The notes under the pieces are model-generated. The model had not been told where the DNA came from and made no database searches. It saw only the letters and a list, made by a program, of their open reading frames with translations. Source: DASUTW01 sp035513995 (GTDB lineage: Bacteria; Actinomycetota; UBA4738; CALAEC01). Taken from it: a stretch of DNA of 24,059 bases. Each line of letters begins with the position of its first letter. The stretch's first letter is position 1. The stretch covers positions 1 to 24,059 of the forward strand of contig DATKBL010000035.1 of the NCBI GenBank assembly GCA_035513995.1. The letters run 5' to 3'. The translations under genes and the position numbers were made by a program. Below are positions 1-7,227 of the stretch, in pieces.

Positions 1-17
1 GGCTTCTAGGCGAAAAC

Positions 18-281
18 CTACGTACTCGCGTCCCAGAGTAGGGAGAAGACTTCACGCTCGAGCAGGTCTGCGGGAATCTCATTGGCTTCAGCTAGAGCTT
101 CAACGATCCGCCGCAGCGTCTTCTGTCTAGGTTCGCTCCCGTTCTCCACTTGGGAGATTGTTTGCTTCTTGACGCCCGAGGCGGCCGAGAGCTGATCCTG
201 CGTCATCCGGGCTCGGCTGCGATATAGGAGCACGAGCTCCGCCATGTCCCTGGCCTTGATGGGTAGGTCGTTGCGATCCAT
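18..281 (-). CDS. XRE-family helix-turn-helix regulator (antitoxin-like)
   Basis: An 87-aa protein that is almost entirely a Cro/C1-type HTH domain. The helix-turn-helix runs from about residue 26 to 62 (MTQDQLSAASGVKKQTISQ followed by VENG), the usual XRE recognition-helix pattern. There is no ligand or peptidase domain, so it is a minimal DNA-binding protein of the kind found in toxin-antitoxin pairs, phages and islands. The ATG at 281 has a weak AGAGA Shine-Dalgarno-like tract, and a good -10 (TACAAT) lies upstream. Its GC content (about 55 percent by eye) is clearly lower than the rest of the window, and it sits just 3' of tRNA-Glu, which suggests horizontal acquisition. Any partner gene would lie beyond the left edge. 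The fold is secure; target and partner are unknown. Confidence 0.85.
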   Translation of the reverse strand: MDRNDLPIKARDMAELVLLYRSRARMTQDQLSAASGVKKQTISQVENGSEPRQKTLRRIVEALAEANEIPADLLEREVFSLLWDAST

Positions 282-297
282 ATGTCTCTGAAGCGGG

Positions 298-303
298 ATT
301 GTA
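298..303 (-). promoter_or_regulatory. Candidate -10 box (TACAAT) of the XRE gene
   Basis: Read on the minus strand, TACAAT lies 16 bases before the ATG at 281, allowing a short leader. No convincing TTGACA -35 is present; the nearest is GCGACA about 18 bases upstream. An 8-base direct repeat TGTGACCC (333-340 and 345-352) lies just upstream and could bind a regulator. Confidence 0.5.
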
Positions 304-400
304 GGCGGGATGGAGCGCTCGTGTCGCCAGTGTGTGACCCAGAGTGTGACCCGCCCAGGGGTCCTGAACGCACGTTCGCCAAGAAACCGCAGGTCGGGAG

Positions 401-476
401 TGGTGACCCCTACGGGATTTGAACCCGTGTCTCCACCTTGAGAGGGTGGTGTCCTAGGCCACTAGACGAAGGGGCC
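401..476 (-). tRNA. tRNA-Glu (anticodon CUC)
   Basis: The minus strand folds into a full cloverleaf. The acceptor stem GGCCCCU pairs with AGGGGUC, including one G-U pair. The anticodon stem CCACC/GGUGG carries the loop CUCUCAA, with anticodon CUC at 440-442. The T arm is ACGGG-UUCAAAU-CCCGU. The discriminator A is followed by an encoded CCA (401-403). It is the second gene of a two-tRNA unit downstream of tRNA-Gln. Its 3' end faces the low-GC XRE gene, the side on which tRNA-integrating elements normally sit. Confidence 0.97.
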
Positions 477-505
477 GGGGCGCCGGGGCGAGCCGACGCG
501 GTCCG

Positions 506-576
506 CTGGGTCGCCTGGATTCGAACCAGGACTAGCTGATCCAGAGTCAGCCGGGCTACCGTTACCCCACGACCCA
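506..576 (-). tRNA. tRNA-Gln (anticodon CUG)
   Basis: Minus-strand cloverleaf: acceptor UGGGUCG with CGACCCA, anticodon stem GCUGA/UCAGC with loop CUCUGGA (anticodon CUG at 542-544), and T arm CCUGG-UUCGAAU-CCAGG. The discriminator base is G and CCA is not encoded, so CCA must be added enzymatically, unlike the neighbouring tRNA-Glu. A plausible -10 (TAGACT, 589-594 minus) places the transcript start a few bases before position 576. Confidence 0.97.
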
Positions 577-588
577 CTACCAGACAGC

Positions 589-594
589 AGTCTA
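589..594 (-). promoter_or_regulatory. Candidate -10 box (TAGACT) for the tRNA-Gln/tRNA-Glu unit
   Basis: TAGACT on the minus strand lies 12 bases upstream of the mature 5' end of tRNA-Gln, a normal spacing for a short pre-tRNA leader. No clear -35 is visible. The 48-base gap also has to hold the promoter of the divergent HU gene. Confidence 0.4.
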
Positions 595-624
595 TCAAAG
601 GGCCTGCCCGGGACAGGAGGAAGC

Positions 625-942
625 GTGAACAAGACCGACCTGGTGCACGAGCTCGCGGCCCGCACGGACGTGGAGCGCAGGGACGTGGTGAAGGTGGTGA
701 ACGCGCTCCTCGACGTGGTGCGCACCACCGTGGCGAAGGGTGGACGGGTCACCCTCGCCGACTTCGGGACCTTCGAGCGGGTCCGCAGGGCGGCGCGCGT
801 GGGGCGCAACCCGCACACGGGGGAGGCGGTGAAGATCCCCGCGACGGTGAAGCCCGCGTTCCGTCCCGGGAGGGGGTTCCTGAAGGCCGCGGCGCCGAGG
901 CGCCGGAAGGCGGCGACGAAGCGCCCTATCCGGAGAAGGTGA
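625..942 (+). CDS. HU-family nucleoid DNA-binding protein with basic C-terminal tail
   Basis: A 105-aa histone-like protein that bends and compacts DNA as a dimer. The N-terminus MNKTDLVHELAAR, the central TLADFGTFERV strand and the RNPHTGE segment followed by IPA..KPAFRPG are the hallmark HU/IHF elements, the latter forming the DNA-clamping arm. After about residue 88 comes a short Lys/Arg/Ala-rich tail ending in RRR, like a reduced version of the lysine-rich tail of actinobacterial HupB. The GTG start at 625 has a strong AGGAGG four bases upstream. Its 3' end overlaps the convergent cold-shock-like gene by 17 bases. In mycobacteria hupB lies near fbiD, gpsA and ddlA, which fits this neighbourhood. 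Very secure. Confidence 0.95.
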   Translation: MNKTDLVHELAARTDVERRDVVKVVNALLDVVRTTVAKGGRVTLADFGTFERVRRAARVGRNPHTGEAVKIPATVKPAFRPGRGFLKAAAPRRRKAATKRPIRRR

Positions 943-1138
943 CGATCCGAAGGGTCCGGGCCAGCTTCTCCCCGGACTCCTCGGCCAGGTCGAACTTCAC
1001 GCGCTGGCCGATGCGCAGGTAGCGGATCCCCGACCCCTCCATCGAAGTGGCGTCGATCGCTACTTCGGTCTCGTCGTCGAGCAGCAGCGATCCGGTGCGG
1101 CTCTCTCGGTCGTACTCCTTGATCGTCCCCTGCGGCAC
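926..1138 (-). CDS. Cold-shock-domain-like small OB-fold protein
   Basis: A 70-aa protein starting MPQGTIKEYD, as bacterial cold-shock proteins do, and with CSD length and strand pattern (RIGQRVKFDLAEE near the C-terminus). The usual RNP1 segment K-G-F-G-F is replaced by RTGSLLLDD and the second aromatic motif is also absent. Single-stranded nucleic-acid binding is therefore expected to be weaker or different. The GTG start at 1138 is preceded by GAGGAG six bases upstream, overlapping the stop of cofC, so it is translated as the second gene of a cofC operon. Its 3' end runs 17 bases into the convergent HU gene. Family assignment is good; function is uncertain. Confidence 0.8.
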   Translation of the reverse strand: MPQGTIKEYDRESRTGSLLLDDETEVAIDATSMEGSGIRYLRIGQRVKFDLAEESGEKLARTLRIVTFSG

Positions 1139-1148
1139 GCGTCGCTCC

Positions 1149-1793
1149 TCAGGCCCGCTTCCGGAGCGACAGTCTCTCCGGGAGGCCCATCTCGAGGCAA
1201 GTCGCCTTCGCCCGGCTGCGGGTGGGCGAGCCGATCAGGTCGGCCAGGTCCGCGGGCCGGTCGAGATCGAAGGCGAGCTGGGGGAGACGCACCTCCGCGA
1301 AGGGGATGTCGTGTAGCTCCGCGGCCTCGCGGTGCTTGCGGAACGAGTCGTTCCCGAAGCGAGGGGGGATCGCGTCGGGAGGTCGGCGGAGGAGGAGGTT
1401 CGTGCCGGCGTCGGAGTGGGCGGGCACGGCCACGACGCTGCCGAGGGTCTGGAGCGCCCGCATCAGCGCCGCCGGGGTGAGGAGCGGGAGGTCGGCCAGC
1501 ACCACGGCGAGCGCGTCGGCGTTCGCGGCCTCCTCCTCGACCTGGCGGATCGCGGAGACGAGCCCGGGGTCCTCCTCCTCGAGCGGGCGGGCCCGCATCC
1601 GGGCGGCCACCTGGAGGGCCGAGGGGTCCGGCGAGACCACCCACGTCTGCCATCCGGGCATCTCGACGCACGCCGAGAGGACGTCCTCGAGCATCGCCAG
1701 GGTGAGCGCGCCGCGCTCCATCGGGGAGAGGATCCCCGAGAGGCGGCCCTTCGCCCTGGAGAGGTCCTTCACGGGAACGGCGATGACCCGCAT
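1149..1793 (-). CDS. cofC: 2-phospho-L-lactate / phosphoenolpyruvate guanylyltransferase (F420 biosynthesis)
   Basis: A 214-aa member of the CofC/FbiD family, which transfers GMP from GTP to 2-phospholactate or, in mycobacteria, phosphoenolpyruvate, as an early step in making the deazaflavin cofactor F420. Visible signatures are the N-terminal nucleotide-binding stretch VIAVPVKDLSRAKGRL, the metal-binding loop LADLPLL (usually GDLPLL), DAGTNLLL, RFGNDSFRKH, and FDLDRPADLADL near the C-terminus. The start at 1793 has no Shine-Dalgarno but a TAGCAT box 9 bases upstream, suggesting a leaderless transcript. It precedes the cold-shock-like gene by 10 bases and is divergent from plsC. In M. tuberculosis fbiD is next to gpsA and ddlA, as here. 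The rest of the F420 pathway is not in the window. Confidence 0.9.
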   Translation of the reverse strand: MRVIAVPVKDLSRAKGRLSGILSPMERGALTLAMLEDVLSACVEMPGWQTWVVSPDPSALQVAARMRARPLEEEDPGLVSAIRQVEEEAANADALAVVLADLPLLTPAALMRALQTLGSVVAVPAHSDAGTNLLLRRPPDAIPPRFGNDSFRKHREAAELHDIPFAEVRLPQLAFDLDRPADLADLIGSPTRSRAKATCLEMGLPERLSLRKRA

Positions 1794-1802
1794 GGGGGAG
1801 TA

Positions 1803-1808
1803 ATGCTA
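1803..1808 (-). promoter_or_regulatory. -10-like box (TAGCAT) of cofC
   Basis: TAGCAT on the minus strand, 9 bases before the SD-less ATG at 1793. It fits the TANNNT plus short-spacer pattern repeated across the window. It forms a compact divergent promoter region with plsC. Confidence 0.45.
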
Positions 1809-1850
1809 GCCCTTGCGGCCGTCCCATGGAACCATCCGCGGGGCGGCGGG

Positions 1851-1856
1851 TAGGAT
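1851..1856 (+). promoter_or_regulatory. -10 box (TAGGAT) of plsC, leaderless arrangement
   Basis: TAGGAT ends 7 bases before the ATG at 1864. An alternative ATG at 1855 lies inside this box and so would probably not be transcribed, which supports 1864. No -35 is recognisable. Confidence 0.5.
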
Positions 1857-1863
1857 GGCGCGC

Positions 1864-2535
1864 ATGAGGCGGATCGAGCCCTGGTACCGGGTGGCGGAGA
1901 CGGTGCTGATCCCGCCGATCGCCCTGTGGTTCCGGTGGCGCTTCGAGGGGCTCGACGAGGTGCCGCGCGAGGGGCCGGTCCTCGTCGCCGCGAACCACGC
2001 CTCCTACCTCGATCCGCTCGCGCACGGCTACTTCATCGAGAAGGCCGGGCGCCGGCCGCGCTTCCTCGCCAAGACCGAGCTGTACAAGAACCCGATCGTG
2101 AGGACCGTGCTCCGGGGGGCCCGTCAGATCCCCGTCCGGCGCGGGTCGGGGGACCACGCGCCGGTCGAGTCGGCCCTCGCGGCCCTGCGGGCGGGCGAGG
2201 TCGTCGTCGTCTACCCGGAGTCCACCGTGACGAGGAACGCCGACTTCTCGCCGATGCAGGGGAAGACCGGCATCGCCCGCCTCAGCCTCGCGTCCCGCGT
2301 CCCGGTCCTGCCGCTCGCCGTCTGGGGCTCTCAGCACGTGTGGCAGCGTGGCTCGCGGAGCCTGAAGTTCGGCCGCCCGATCTGGGTGAAGGCCGGGACG
2401 CCGCTGGACCTCTCGGCCTACGAGGAGGGGGCGAGCGACCCCACGGTGCTGCGAACGGCGACGCGGAAGGTGATGGACGAGCTCTCGGTGCTCGTCGAGG
2501 ACCTCCGCGCCCAGTACCCGAAGAAGTGGGCGTGA
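1864..2535 (+). CDS. plsC: 1-acyl-glycerol-3-phosphate acyltransferase family protein
   Basis: A membrane-associated acyltransferase of the PlsC (LPLAT) family that adds the second acyl chain in phosphatidic acid synthesis. The catalytic block HX4D is seen as NHASYLDPL, followed by KTELYKNP and the lysophosphatidate-binding block VVVYPESTVTRN, where the common P-E-G-T is P-E-S-T. GKTGIARLSL and PVLPLAVWG complete the fold. A hydrophobic N-terminal segment may dip into the membrane. Length is 223 aa from the ATG at 1864; longer forms starting at 1855 or TTG 1813 are possible but overlap the promoter box. The stop overlaps the gpsA start by four bases, placing two phospholipid-precursor steps in one operon. 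Confidence 0.9.
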   Translation: MRRIEPWYRVAETVLIPPIALWFRWRFEGLDEVPREGPVLVAANHASYLDPLAHGYFIEKAGRRPRFLAKTELYKNPIVRTVLRGARQIPVRRGSGDHAPVESALAALRAGEVVVVYPESTVTRNADFSPMQGKTGIARLSLASRVPVLPLAVWGSQHVWQRGSRSLKFGRPIWVKAGTPLDLSAYEEGASDPTVLRTATRKVMDELSVLVEDLRAQYPKKWA

Positions 2536-3560
2536 CCGTCTCGGTGGTCGGCGCCGGGTCCTGGGGCACTGCCTTCGCCTGCATCACCGCGGAGAAGGGG
2601 GTCGACACGGTGCTGTGGGCCCGTCGACCCGAGCTGGCCGCGGCGATCGGGGCCCGCCACGAGAACCCCGACTATCTCTCGGGCGTCGAGCTGCCTCCGT
2701 CCTTGACCTCGACGCCGGACGTCGAGGAGGCGGTCGGCGGGGCCGAGGTGGTGGTGATGGCCGTCCCCTCTCACGCCTTCCGGGACGTGTTCCGCGAGGT
2801 CGCGCCGCACCTCGGCTCGGACGCGCCCGTGGTCTCGCTGACGAAGGGGATCGAGCAGGACTCGCTCCAGCGGATGACCGAGGTCATGGCCGAGGAGGCC
2901 GACCTCGACCCGGCTCGGATCGCCGTGGTCTCGGGGCCAAACCTGGCGAAGGAGGTGGCGGCGCGGATGCCGTCGGCCTCGGTCGTGGCCTGCGCCCACG
3001 AGGATCGAGCGGCGATGCTGCAGGACCTCTTCATGGCGCCGCACTTCCGCGTCTACACGAACCTCGACGTGATCGGCGTGGAGATGGCCGGGGCGCTGAA
3101 GAACGTGGTCGCGATCGCAGCGGGCATCGCCGACGGTATGGGCTTCGGTGACAACTCGCGCGCCTCGCTGATCACGCGCGGGCTGGCCGAGATCACCCGG
3201 CTCGGGGTGAAGCTCGGCGGCGCCCCGCTGACCTTCGCCGGCCTGGCGGGCATGGGCGACCTCGTCGCCACCTGCATCTCGAGGCTGTCCCGGAACCGCA
3301 CGCTCGGCGAGGCGCTCGGCCGGGGCCGCACCCTCGAGCAGGTCGTGGGCGAGATGCGGATGGTCGCCGAGGGCGTGAAGTCGAGCAGGCCCGTGCTGAC
3401 CCTCGCCGAGCGTGAGGGCGTGGAGATGCCCATCGCCGAGCACGTGGTGAAGGTGCTCTACGAGGGCCTGACCCCCGCCGACATGGCGGCCTCCCTGATG
3501 ATGCGCGCCGCCCGCCCCGAGCTCCACGGCATCGACTCCGGAGCTTCCGGCGTCGGGTAG
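2532..3560 (+). CDS. gpsA: NAD(P)-dependent glycerol-3-phosphate dehydrogenase
   Basis: A 342-aa cytosolic enzyme that reduces dihydroxyacetone phosphate to sn-glycerol-3-phosphate, the backbone for phospholipids. It begins with a Rossmann nucleotide-binding motif VVGAGSWGTA, then has VMAVPSHAFR, SLTKGIE, SGPNLAKEV, the catalytic lysine in ALKNVVAIAAG (about K190), GFGDNSRASLITRG and GLAGMGDLVATC, all in the normal family order. The GTG start overlaps the plsC stop (GTGA), indicating translational coupling. The stop codon TAG (3558-3560) forms the first half of the next gene's TAGGCT -10 box. GpsA next to a D-Ala-D-Ala ligase and cofC is a conserved actinobacterial arrangement. Length and motifs are complete. 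Confidence 0.97.
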   Translation: MTVSVVGAGSWGTAFACITAEKGVDTVLWARRPELAAAIGARHENPDYLSGVELPPSLTSTPDVEEAVGGAEVVVMAVPSHAFRDVFREVAPHLGSDAPVVSLTKGIEQDSLQRMTEVMAEEADLDPARIAVVSGPNLAKEVAARMPSASVVACAHEDRAAMLQDLFMAPHFRVYTNLDVIGVEMAGALKNVVAIAAGIADGMGFGDNSRASLITRGLAEITRLGVKLGGAPLTFAGLAGMGDLVATCISRLSRNRTLGEALGRGRTLEQVVGEMRMVAEGVKSSRPVLTLAEREGVEMPIAEHVVKVLYEGLTPADMAASLMMRAARPELHGIDSGASGVG

Positions 3561-3563
3561 GCT
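3558..3563 (+). promoter_or_regulatory. -10 box (TAGGCT) of the transsulfuration gene, overlapping the gpsA stop
   Basis: TAGGCT, built on the gpsA TAG stop codon, ends 7 bases before the ATG at 3571. No Shine-Dalgarno is present between them. Same geometry as the plsC and SpoIID-domain genes. Confidence 0.5.
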
Positions 3564-3570
3564 TCCGGGG

Positions 3571-4749
3571 ATGGACGAGCGAGGCTTCACCACGCGGGCG
3601 CTCGGCGGGAGACGCGAGGACCTCGGCGATGCCGTCCCCGTGGCCCCGCCGATCCACCCCGCCGCCACCTTCGCCTTCGAGGACCCGGAGATCCTCGCCG
3701 ACCTCATCCGGCGGGGGAAGGACGTCGGCTACGTCTACACGCGCTGGCACAATCCGACCCGCGACACGCTCGAGCGGCTGGTGGCCGAGCTCGAGGGCGG
3801 CGAGCGCGCGGTGTCGTTCTCCTCGGGGATGGCGTCCATCGTCACGACCCTCTCCGCGCTGGCGATGGCGGGCGACCACGTCGTGTCGAGCCCGGCACTC
3901 TACGGCGGGAGCTTCTCGACGATGTCGAAGCTGCTGCCCCGGTGGGGCGTCGAGGTGACGCTCGCCGAGAGCCACCGGGCCGAGGACATGATCGCGGCGG
4001 TCCGCCCCGACACGAAGCTCGTCTACACCGAGACGATCGGGAACCCGCTCCTCTCGGTGCCCGACCTGGAGGCGCTCGGGGCGGCGTGCCGGGAGCGCGG
4101 GGTGCCGCTGGTCGTGGACAACACGTTCGCCAGCCCCTACCTGTGCAGGCCGCTCGGGCTGGGGGCGGCGGTCGTCGTCCACTCGACCACGAAGTACATC
4201 GGGGGTCACTCCGATCTGACCGGCGGGATCGCGGCGGGCGACGGCGACGTCCTGCACGAGATCCGCGAGACCTCGGTGGACATCGGGGGGACGGCCAACG
4301 CCTGGGAGTCGTGGCTCGCCCTCCGCGGCCTGGAGACCCTCGCCCTCCGGATGGAGCGGCACGTGGAGAATGCCCGAGCCCTCGCGGCCCTCCTCGAGGA
4401 CCACCCCGTCGTCGAGCAGGTGTGGTACCCGGGCCTTTCGTCGCATCCCGACCACGAGGTTGCCCAGCGCATCCTCCGGGCGCCGGGCGGCATGATCTCG
4501 TTCGAGCTCGCGGGGGGGCTCGAAGCGGGGCGCAGGTTCCAGGAGTCGCTCGAGGTCGCGCTGGTCGGCCCCAGCCTGGGGAGCACGAGGACGCTCGTCG
4601 TTCACCCGCCCAGCGTCACCCACACACAGATGACCCGCGAGCAGCGAGAGGCCGCGGGCATCACCGACGGCTTCGTGCGGGTCTCGACCGGCATCGAGGA
4701 CGTCGAGGACGTCCTGGAGGACTTCCGGCGGGCGCTGGAGAAGGCGTGA
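3571..4749 (+). CDS. Transsulfuration-family PLP enzyme (cystathionine gamma-synthase-like)
   Basis: A 392-aa member of the Cys/Met-metabolism PLP family (fold type I). The phosphate-binding tyrosine/arginine block is YTRWHNPTRDTLERL, the substrate region is ETIGNPLLSVPDL, the cofactor aspartate lies in VVDNTFASPYL, and the PLP lysine is K208 in STTKYIGGHSD. The C-terminal substrate-carboxylate region SLGSTRTLVVHPPSVTH is intact. Candidate reactions are cystathionine gamma-synthesis, O-acyl-homoserine sulfhydrylation or gamma-lysis. The position that carries cysteine in true methionine gamma-lyases (LYGC) is glycine here (LYGGSF), arguing against that enzyme. It starts a unit with ddl, whose start overlaps its stop by four bases. 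Family is certain; substrate is not settled from sequence alone. Confidence 0.9.
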   Translation: MDERGFTTRALGGRREDLGDAVPVAPPIHPAATFAFEDPEILADLIRRGKDVGYVYTRWHNPTRDTLERLVAELEGGERAVSFSSGMASIVTTLSALAMAGDHVVSSPALYGGSFSTMSKLLPRWGVEVTLAESHRAEDMIAAVRPDTKLVYTETIGNPLLSVPDLEALGAACRERGVPLVVDNTFASPYLCRPLGLGAAVVVHSTTKYIGGHSDLTGGIAAGDGDVLHEIRETSVDIGGTANAWESWLALRGLETLALRMERHVENARALAALLEDHPVVEQVWYPGLSSHPDHEVAQRILRAPGGMISFELAGGLEAGRRFQESLEVALVGPSLGSTRTLVVHPPSVTHTQMTREQREAAGITDGFVRVSTGIEDVEDVLEDFRRALEKA

Positions 4750-5816
4750 CGCGGGTCGCGGTCGTCTTCGGGGGGCGATCCGAGGAGCACGAGGTTTCCT
4801 GTGTCTCGGCCGCATCGGTGATCGGCGCGATCGACCGGGAGCGCTACGAGGTGATCCCCGTGGGCATCGACAAGGAGGGCCGGTGGATGCTCCTCCACGG
4901 CCCTCCGCCCCGCGACCCGGGCGCCGATCGGCTGCCCGCGATCGAGCCGGGAGCGGGGGAGCCGGTCACGCTGGCGGGAGCGGGGGAGTCCGCGCTCGTG
5001 CGCTCCTCGGGCGAGAGGATCCCGATCGACGTGGTCTTCCCGGTCCTCCACGGCCCCTACGGGGAGGACGGCACCATCCAGGGCCTCCTGGAGTTCGCGG
5101 GGATCCCCTACGTCGGCGCGGGGGTGCTCGCCTCGGCCGTGGCGATGGACAAGGCCGTGGCCAAGGTCCTCTTCGGGGCCGCCGGCCTCCCGCTCACACC
5201 GTGGGCCGCCGCGACCGCGGCCGAGTGGGCCGAGGACCCCGAGGCGGTCGAGGCGCGGTCCGAGGCGCTCGGCGTGCCGCTGTTCGTCAAGCCCGCGGCC
5301 CTCGGCTCCTCGGTCGGGGTCTCGAAGGTGAAGTCGCTCGCGGACCTGCCCGCGGCCCTGGACGAGGCGCTCGCGCACGGCCGCCGGGCGATCGTCGAGG
5401 CGGCCGTCGAGGACGCGCGCGAGATCGAGTGCTCGGTCCTGGGGAACGATGAGCCGGTCGCCTCGGTGCCGGGCGAGATCGTCCCCGCCGGCGAGTTCTA
5501 CGACTACCGCTCGAAGTACCTGGACGACCGGACGCGGCTGATCGTCCCGGCCGACCTCCCCGCCGAGACCGTCGAGGAGGTCCAGCGGATGGCCGTGGCG
5601 GCCTTCCAGGCCGTCGACGGAGCGGGGATGGCCCGCGTGGACTTCTTCCTGGGGGCGACCGGCCTGTACCTGAACGAGCTGAACACGATCCCCGGGTTCA
5701 CGGAGGTCTCGATGTACCCGAAGATGTGGGAGGCATCCGGCCTCGCGTATCCCGATCTGATCGATCGCCTGATCCGTCTGGGCCTCGAACGTCACCGAGG
5801 AGGTGCCGATGTCTGA
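4746..5816 (+). CDS. ddl: D-alanine--D-alanine ligase
   Basis: A 356-aa ATP-grasp enzyme that joins two D-alanines for peptidoglycan precursor synthesis. Signatures: VVFGGRSEEHEVS with the catalytic Glu at the N-terminus, VFPVLHGPYGEDG, the ATP-grasp segment FVKPAALGSSVGVSKV, the omega-loop EFYDYRSKYLDD and the metal-binding ELNTIPGFTEVSMYPKMW. The tyrosine and lysine of the omega loop are those of ordinary D-Ala-D-Ala ligases, so there is no sign of the D-lactate-specific Van type. The GTG at 4746 overlaps the upstream stop (GTGA), and its own stop overlaps the start of the PLP decarboxylase by eight bases, so the three genes are probably co-translated. Confidence 0.97.
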   Translation: MTRVAVVFGGRSEEHEVSCVSAASVIGAIDRERYEVIPVGIDKEGRWMLLHGPPPRDPGADRLPAIEPGAGEPVTLAGAGESALVRSSGERIPIDVVFPVLHGPYGEDGTIQGLLEFAGIPYVGAGVLASAVAMDKAVAKVLFGAAGLPLTPWAAATAAEWAEDPEAVEARSEALGVPLFVKPAALGSSVGVSKVKSLADLPAALDEALAHGRRAIVEAAVEDAREIECSVLGNDEPVASVPGEIVPAGEFYDYRSKYLDDRTRLIVPADLPAETVEEVQRMAVAAFQAVDGAGMARVDFFLGATGLYLNELNTIPGFTEVSMYPKMWEASGLAYPDLIDRLIRLGLERHRGGADV

Positions 5817-7227
5817 CCCCGATCCGCGTGAGCTGAAAGAGATCCTCGACCTGGCCAGGGTCGAGGCCGAGCGCTACCTGGATGAGCTGCCCTACGACCC
5901 GGTGCGGACGCAGCGCGCGAACGAGGCCGCGCTCGCGTTCGACGGCTCGCTGCCCGAGGAGGGGAAGGGGGGCGTCGAAGCGCTCCGCGAGCTGCTGGAC
6001 GGCAGCGACGCCCTGATCCGCTCGTCCGGCCCCCGCTTCTTCCACTGGGTGATCGGGGGGACCACGCCCGCGGCGCTCGGCGCCGACTGGCTAACGTCGA
6101 CGTTCGACCAGAACGGCGGCGCCTGGGACTCCTCGCCGCTGGCGGCCCGCCTCGAGGTGCTGGCCGTGGACTGGCTCCGCGACCTCTTCGGTCTCCCCCA
6201 GGGATGGGGAGGCGTGCTGACCACGGGCGCGACGATGGCCAACTTCGTCGGCCTGGCGTGCGCCCGGAGCTGGTGGGCCGAGCAGCACGGGGTCGACGTG
6301 GACGTCGAGGGCCTCGGCGAGCTACCGGCCGTGCCGGTGCTCTCCAGCGGGTACGTCCATCCCAGCGCGACGAAGGCGCTGGCGATGTTGGGGATCGGTC
6401 GGGAGCGGGTGCGGCGGCTGGCGCGCGACGCCGCGGGCCGCCTCGATCTCGGCGCCCTCGAGCGAGAGCTCGCGGCGCTGGGAGACCAGCCAGCGATCGT
6501 GATCGGGAACGCCGGGGAGGTGAACACCGGCGACTTCGACCCGATCGCCGCGATGGCCGACCTGTGCGAGGAGCACGGCGCCTGGCTCCACGTAGACGGG
6601 GCCTTCGGGCTGTTCGCCGCGGTCTCCCCAAGGACGGCGCACCTCGTGAGCGGGGTCGAGCGCGCCCACTCCGCGATCTCGGACGGCCATAAGTGGCTGA
6701 ACGTCCCGCACGACACCGGCTTCGCGTTCCTGCGGGACCCGTCTCGGCTGGGCCGGGTCTTCTCGGTCGCCGCCGCGTACCTCCCCGCTCCCGACGACGA
6801 GCGCCCGGTGTTCTTCAACCTCGGGCCCGAGTCGTCCCGGCGAGCCCGCTCGCTGGCCGTGTGGGCGACCTTGCGCGCCTACGGCCGCGGCGGCTACCGA
6901 CGCATCGTGGAGCGCCATCTCGACCTGGCGCAGCGGATCGCCGCCAAGGTGGACGAGGCGCCCGACTTCGAACGCCTCGCCGAGGTCCCCCTCAACATCG
7001 TGTGCTTCCGGTACCGGCCGCCGGACGTCCCCGAAGAGGAGCTGAACGAGCTGAACGAGCGGATCGGCCGGGAGGTGATGGCGGACGGCCGCCTCTACGT
7101 GGGGACGACGATCTTCGAGGGGAAGGCCGCGTTCCGCCCGGCGATCGTCAACTGGCGAACGGCCGAGGAGGACGTGGACCAGATCGTGGAGGTGATCCGC
7201 GAGCTCGGGGCCCGCGCCTCGGCGTAG
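5809..7227 (+). CDS. PLP-dependent decarboxylase family protein (group II type)
   Basis: A 472-aa fold-type I PLP enzyme of the glutamate/aromatic-amino-acid decarboxylase family. Visible elements are the N-terminal substrate loop FFHWVIGGTTPAALGADWL, the cofactor pocket LTTGATMANFVGLACAR, the cofactor aspartate in LHVDGAFG, and the Schiff-base lysine K295 in SDGHKWLNVPHD. The ATG at 5809 is preferred over the GTG at 5803 because GAGGAGG (5797-5803) ends 5 bases before it and includes part of the GTG. It overlaps ddl by eight bases. Substrate cannot be read from the sequence; family members decarboxylate glutamate, tyrosine, tryptophan or diaminobutyrate, and some act in secondary metabolism. 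Its stop directly abuts the stop of the convergent zinc-ribbon gene. Confidence 0.9.
   Translation: MSDPDPRELKEILDLARVEAERYLDELPYDPVRTQRANEAALAFDGSLPEEGKGGVEALRELLDGSDALIRSSGPRFFHWVIGGTTPAALGADWLTSTFDQNGGAWDSSPLAARLEVLAVDWLRDLFGLPQGWGGVLTTGATMANFVGLACARSWWAEQHGVDVDVEGLGELPAVPVLSSGYVHPSATKALAMLGIGRERVRRLARDAAGRLDLGALERELAALGDQPAIVIGNAGEVNTGDFDPIAAMADLCEEHGAWLHVDGAFGLFAAVSPRTAHLVSGVERAHSAISDGHKWLNVPHDTGFAFLRDPSRLGRVFSVAAAYLPAPDDERPVFFNLGPESSRRARSLAVWATLRAYGRGGYRRIVERHLDLAQRIAAKVDEAPDFERLAEVPLNIVCFRYRPPDVPEEELNELNERIGREVMADGRLYVGTTIFEGKAAFRPAIVNWRTAEEDVDQIVEVIRELGARASA

Noticed and set aside
365..376. GAACG-CA-CGTTC inverted repeat as a tRNA terminator
   Set aside because: Five-base arms with a two-base loop and no T-run; not a convincing intrinsic terminator.
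2418..3707. Long minus-strand open frame opposite gpsA and the transsulfuration gene
   Set aside because: High-GC codon bias opens antisense frames. The product is low-complexity His/Arg/Gly/Asp with no domain, while the plus strand carries complete enzymes.
4746..5816. Possible D-Ala-D-Lac (Van-type) ligase
   Set aside because: The omega loop EFYDYRSKYLDD has the tyrosine and lysine of ordinary D-Ala-D-Ala ligases, and there is no vanH or vanX neighbour.
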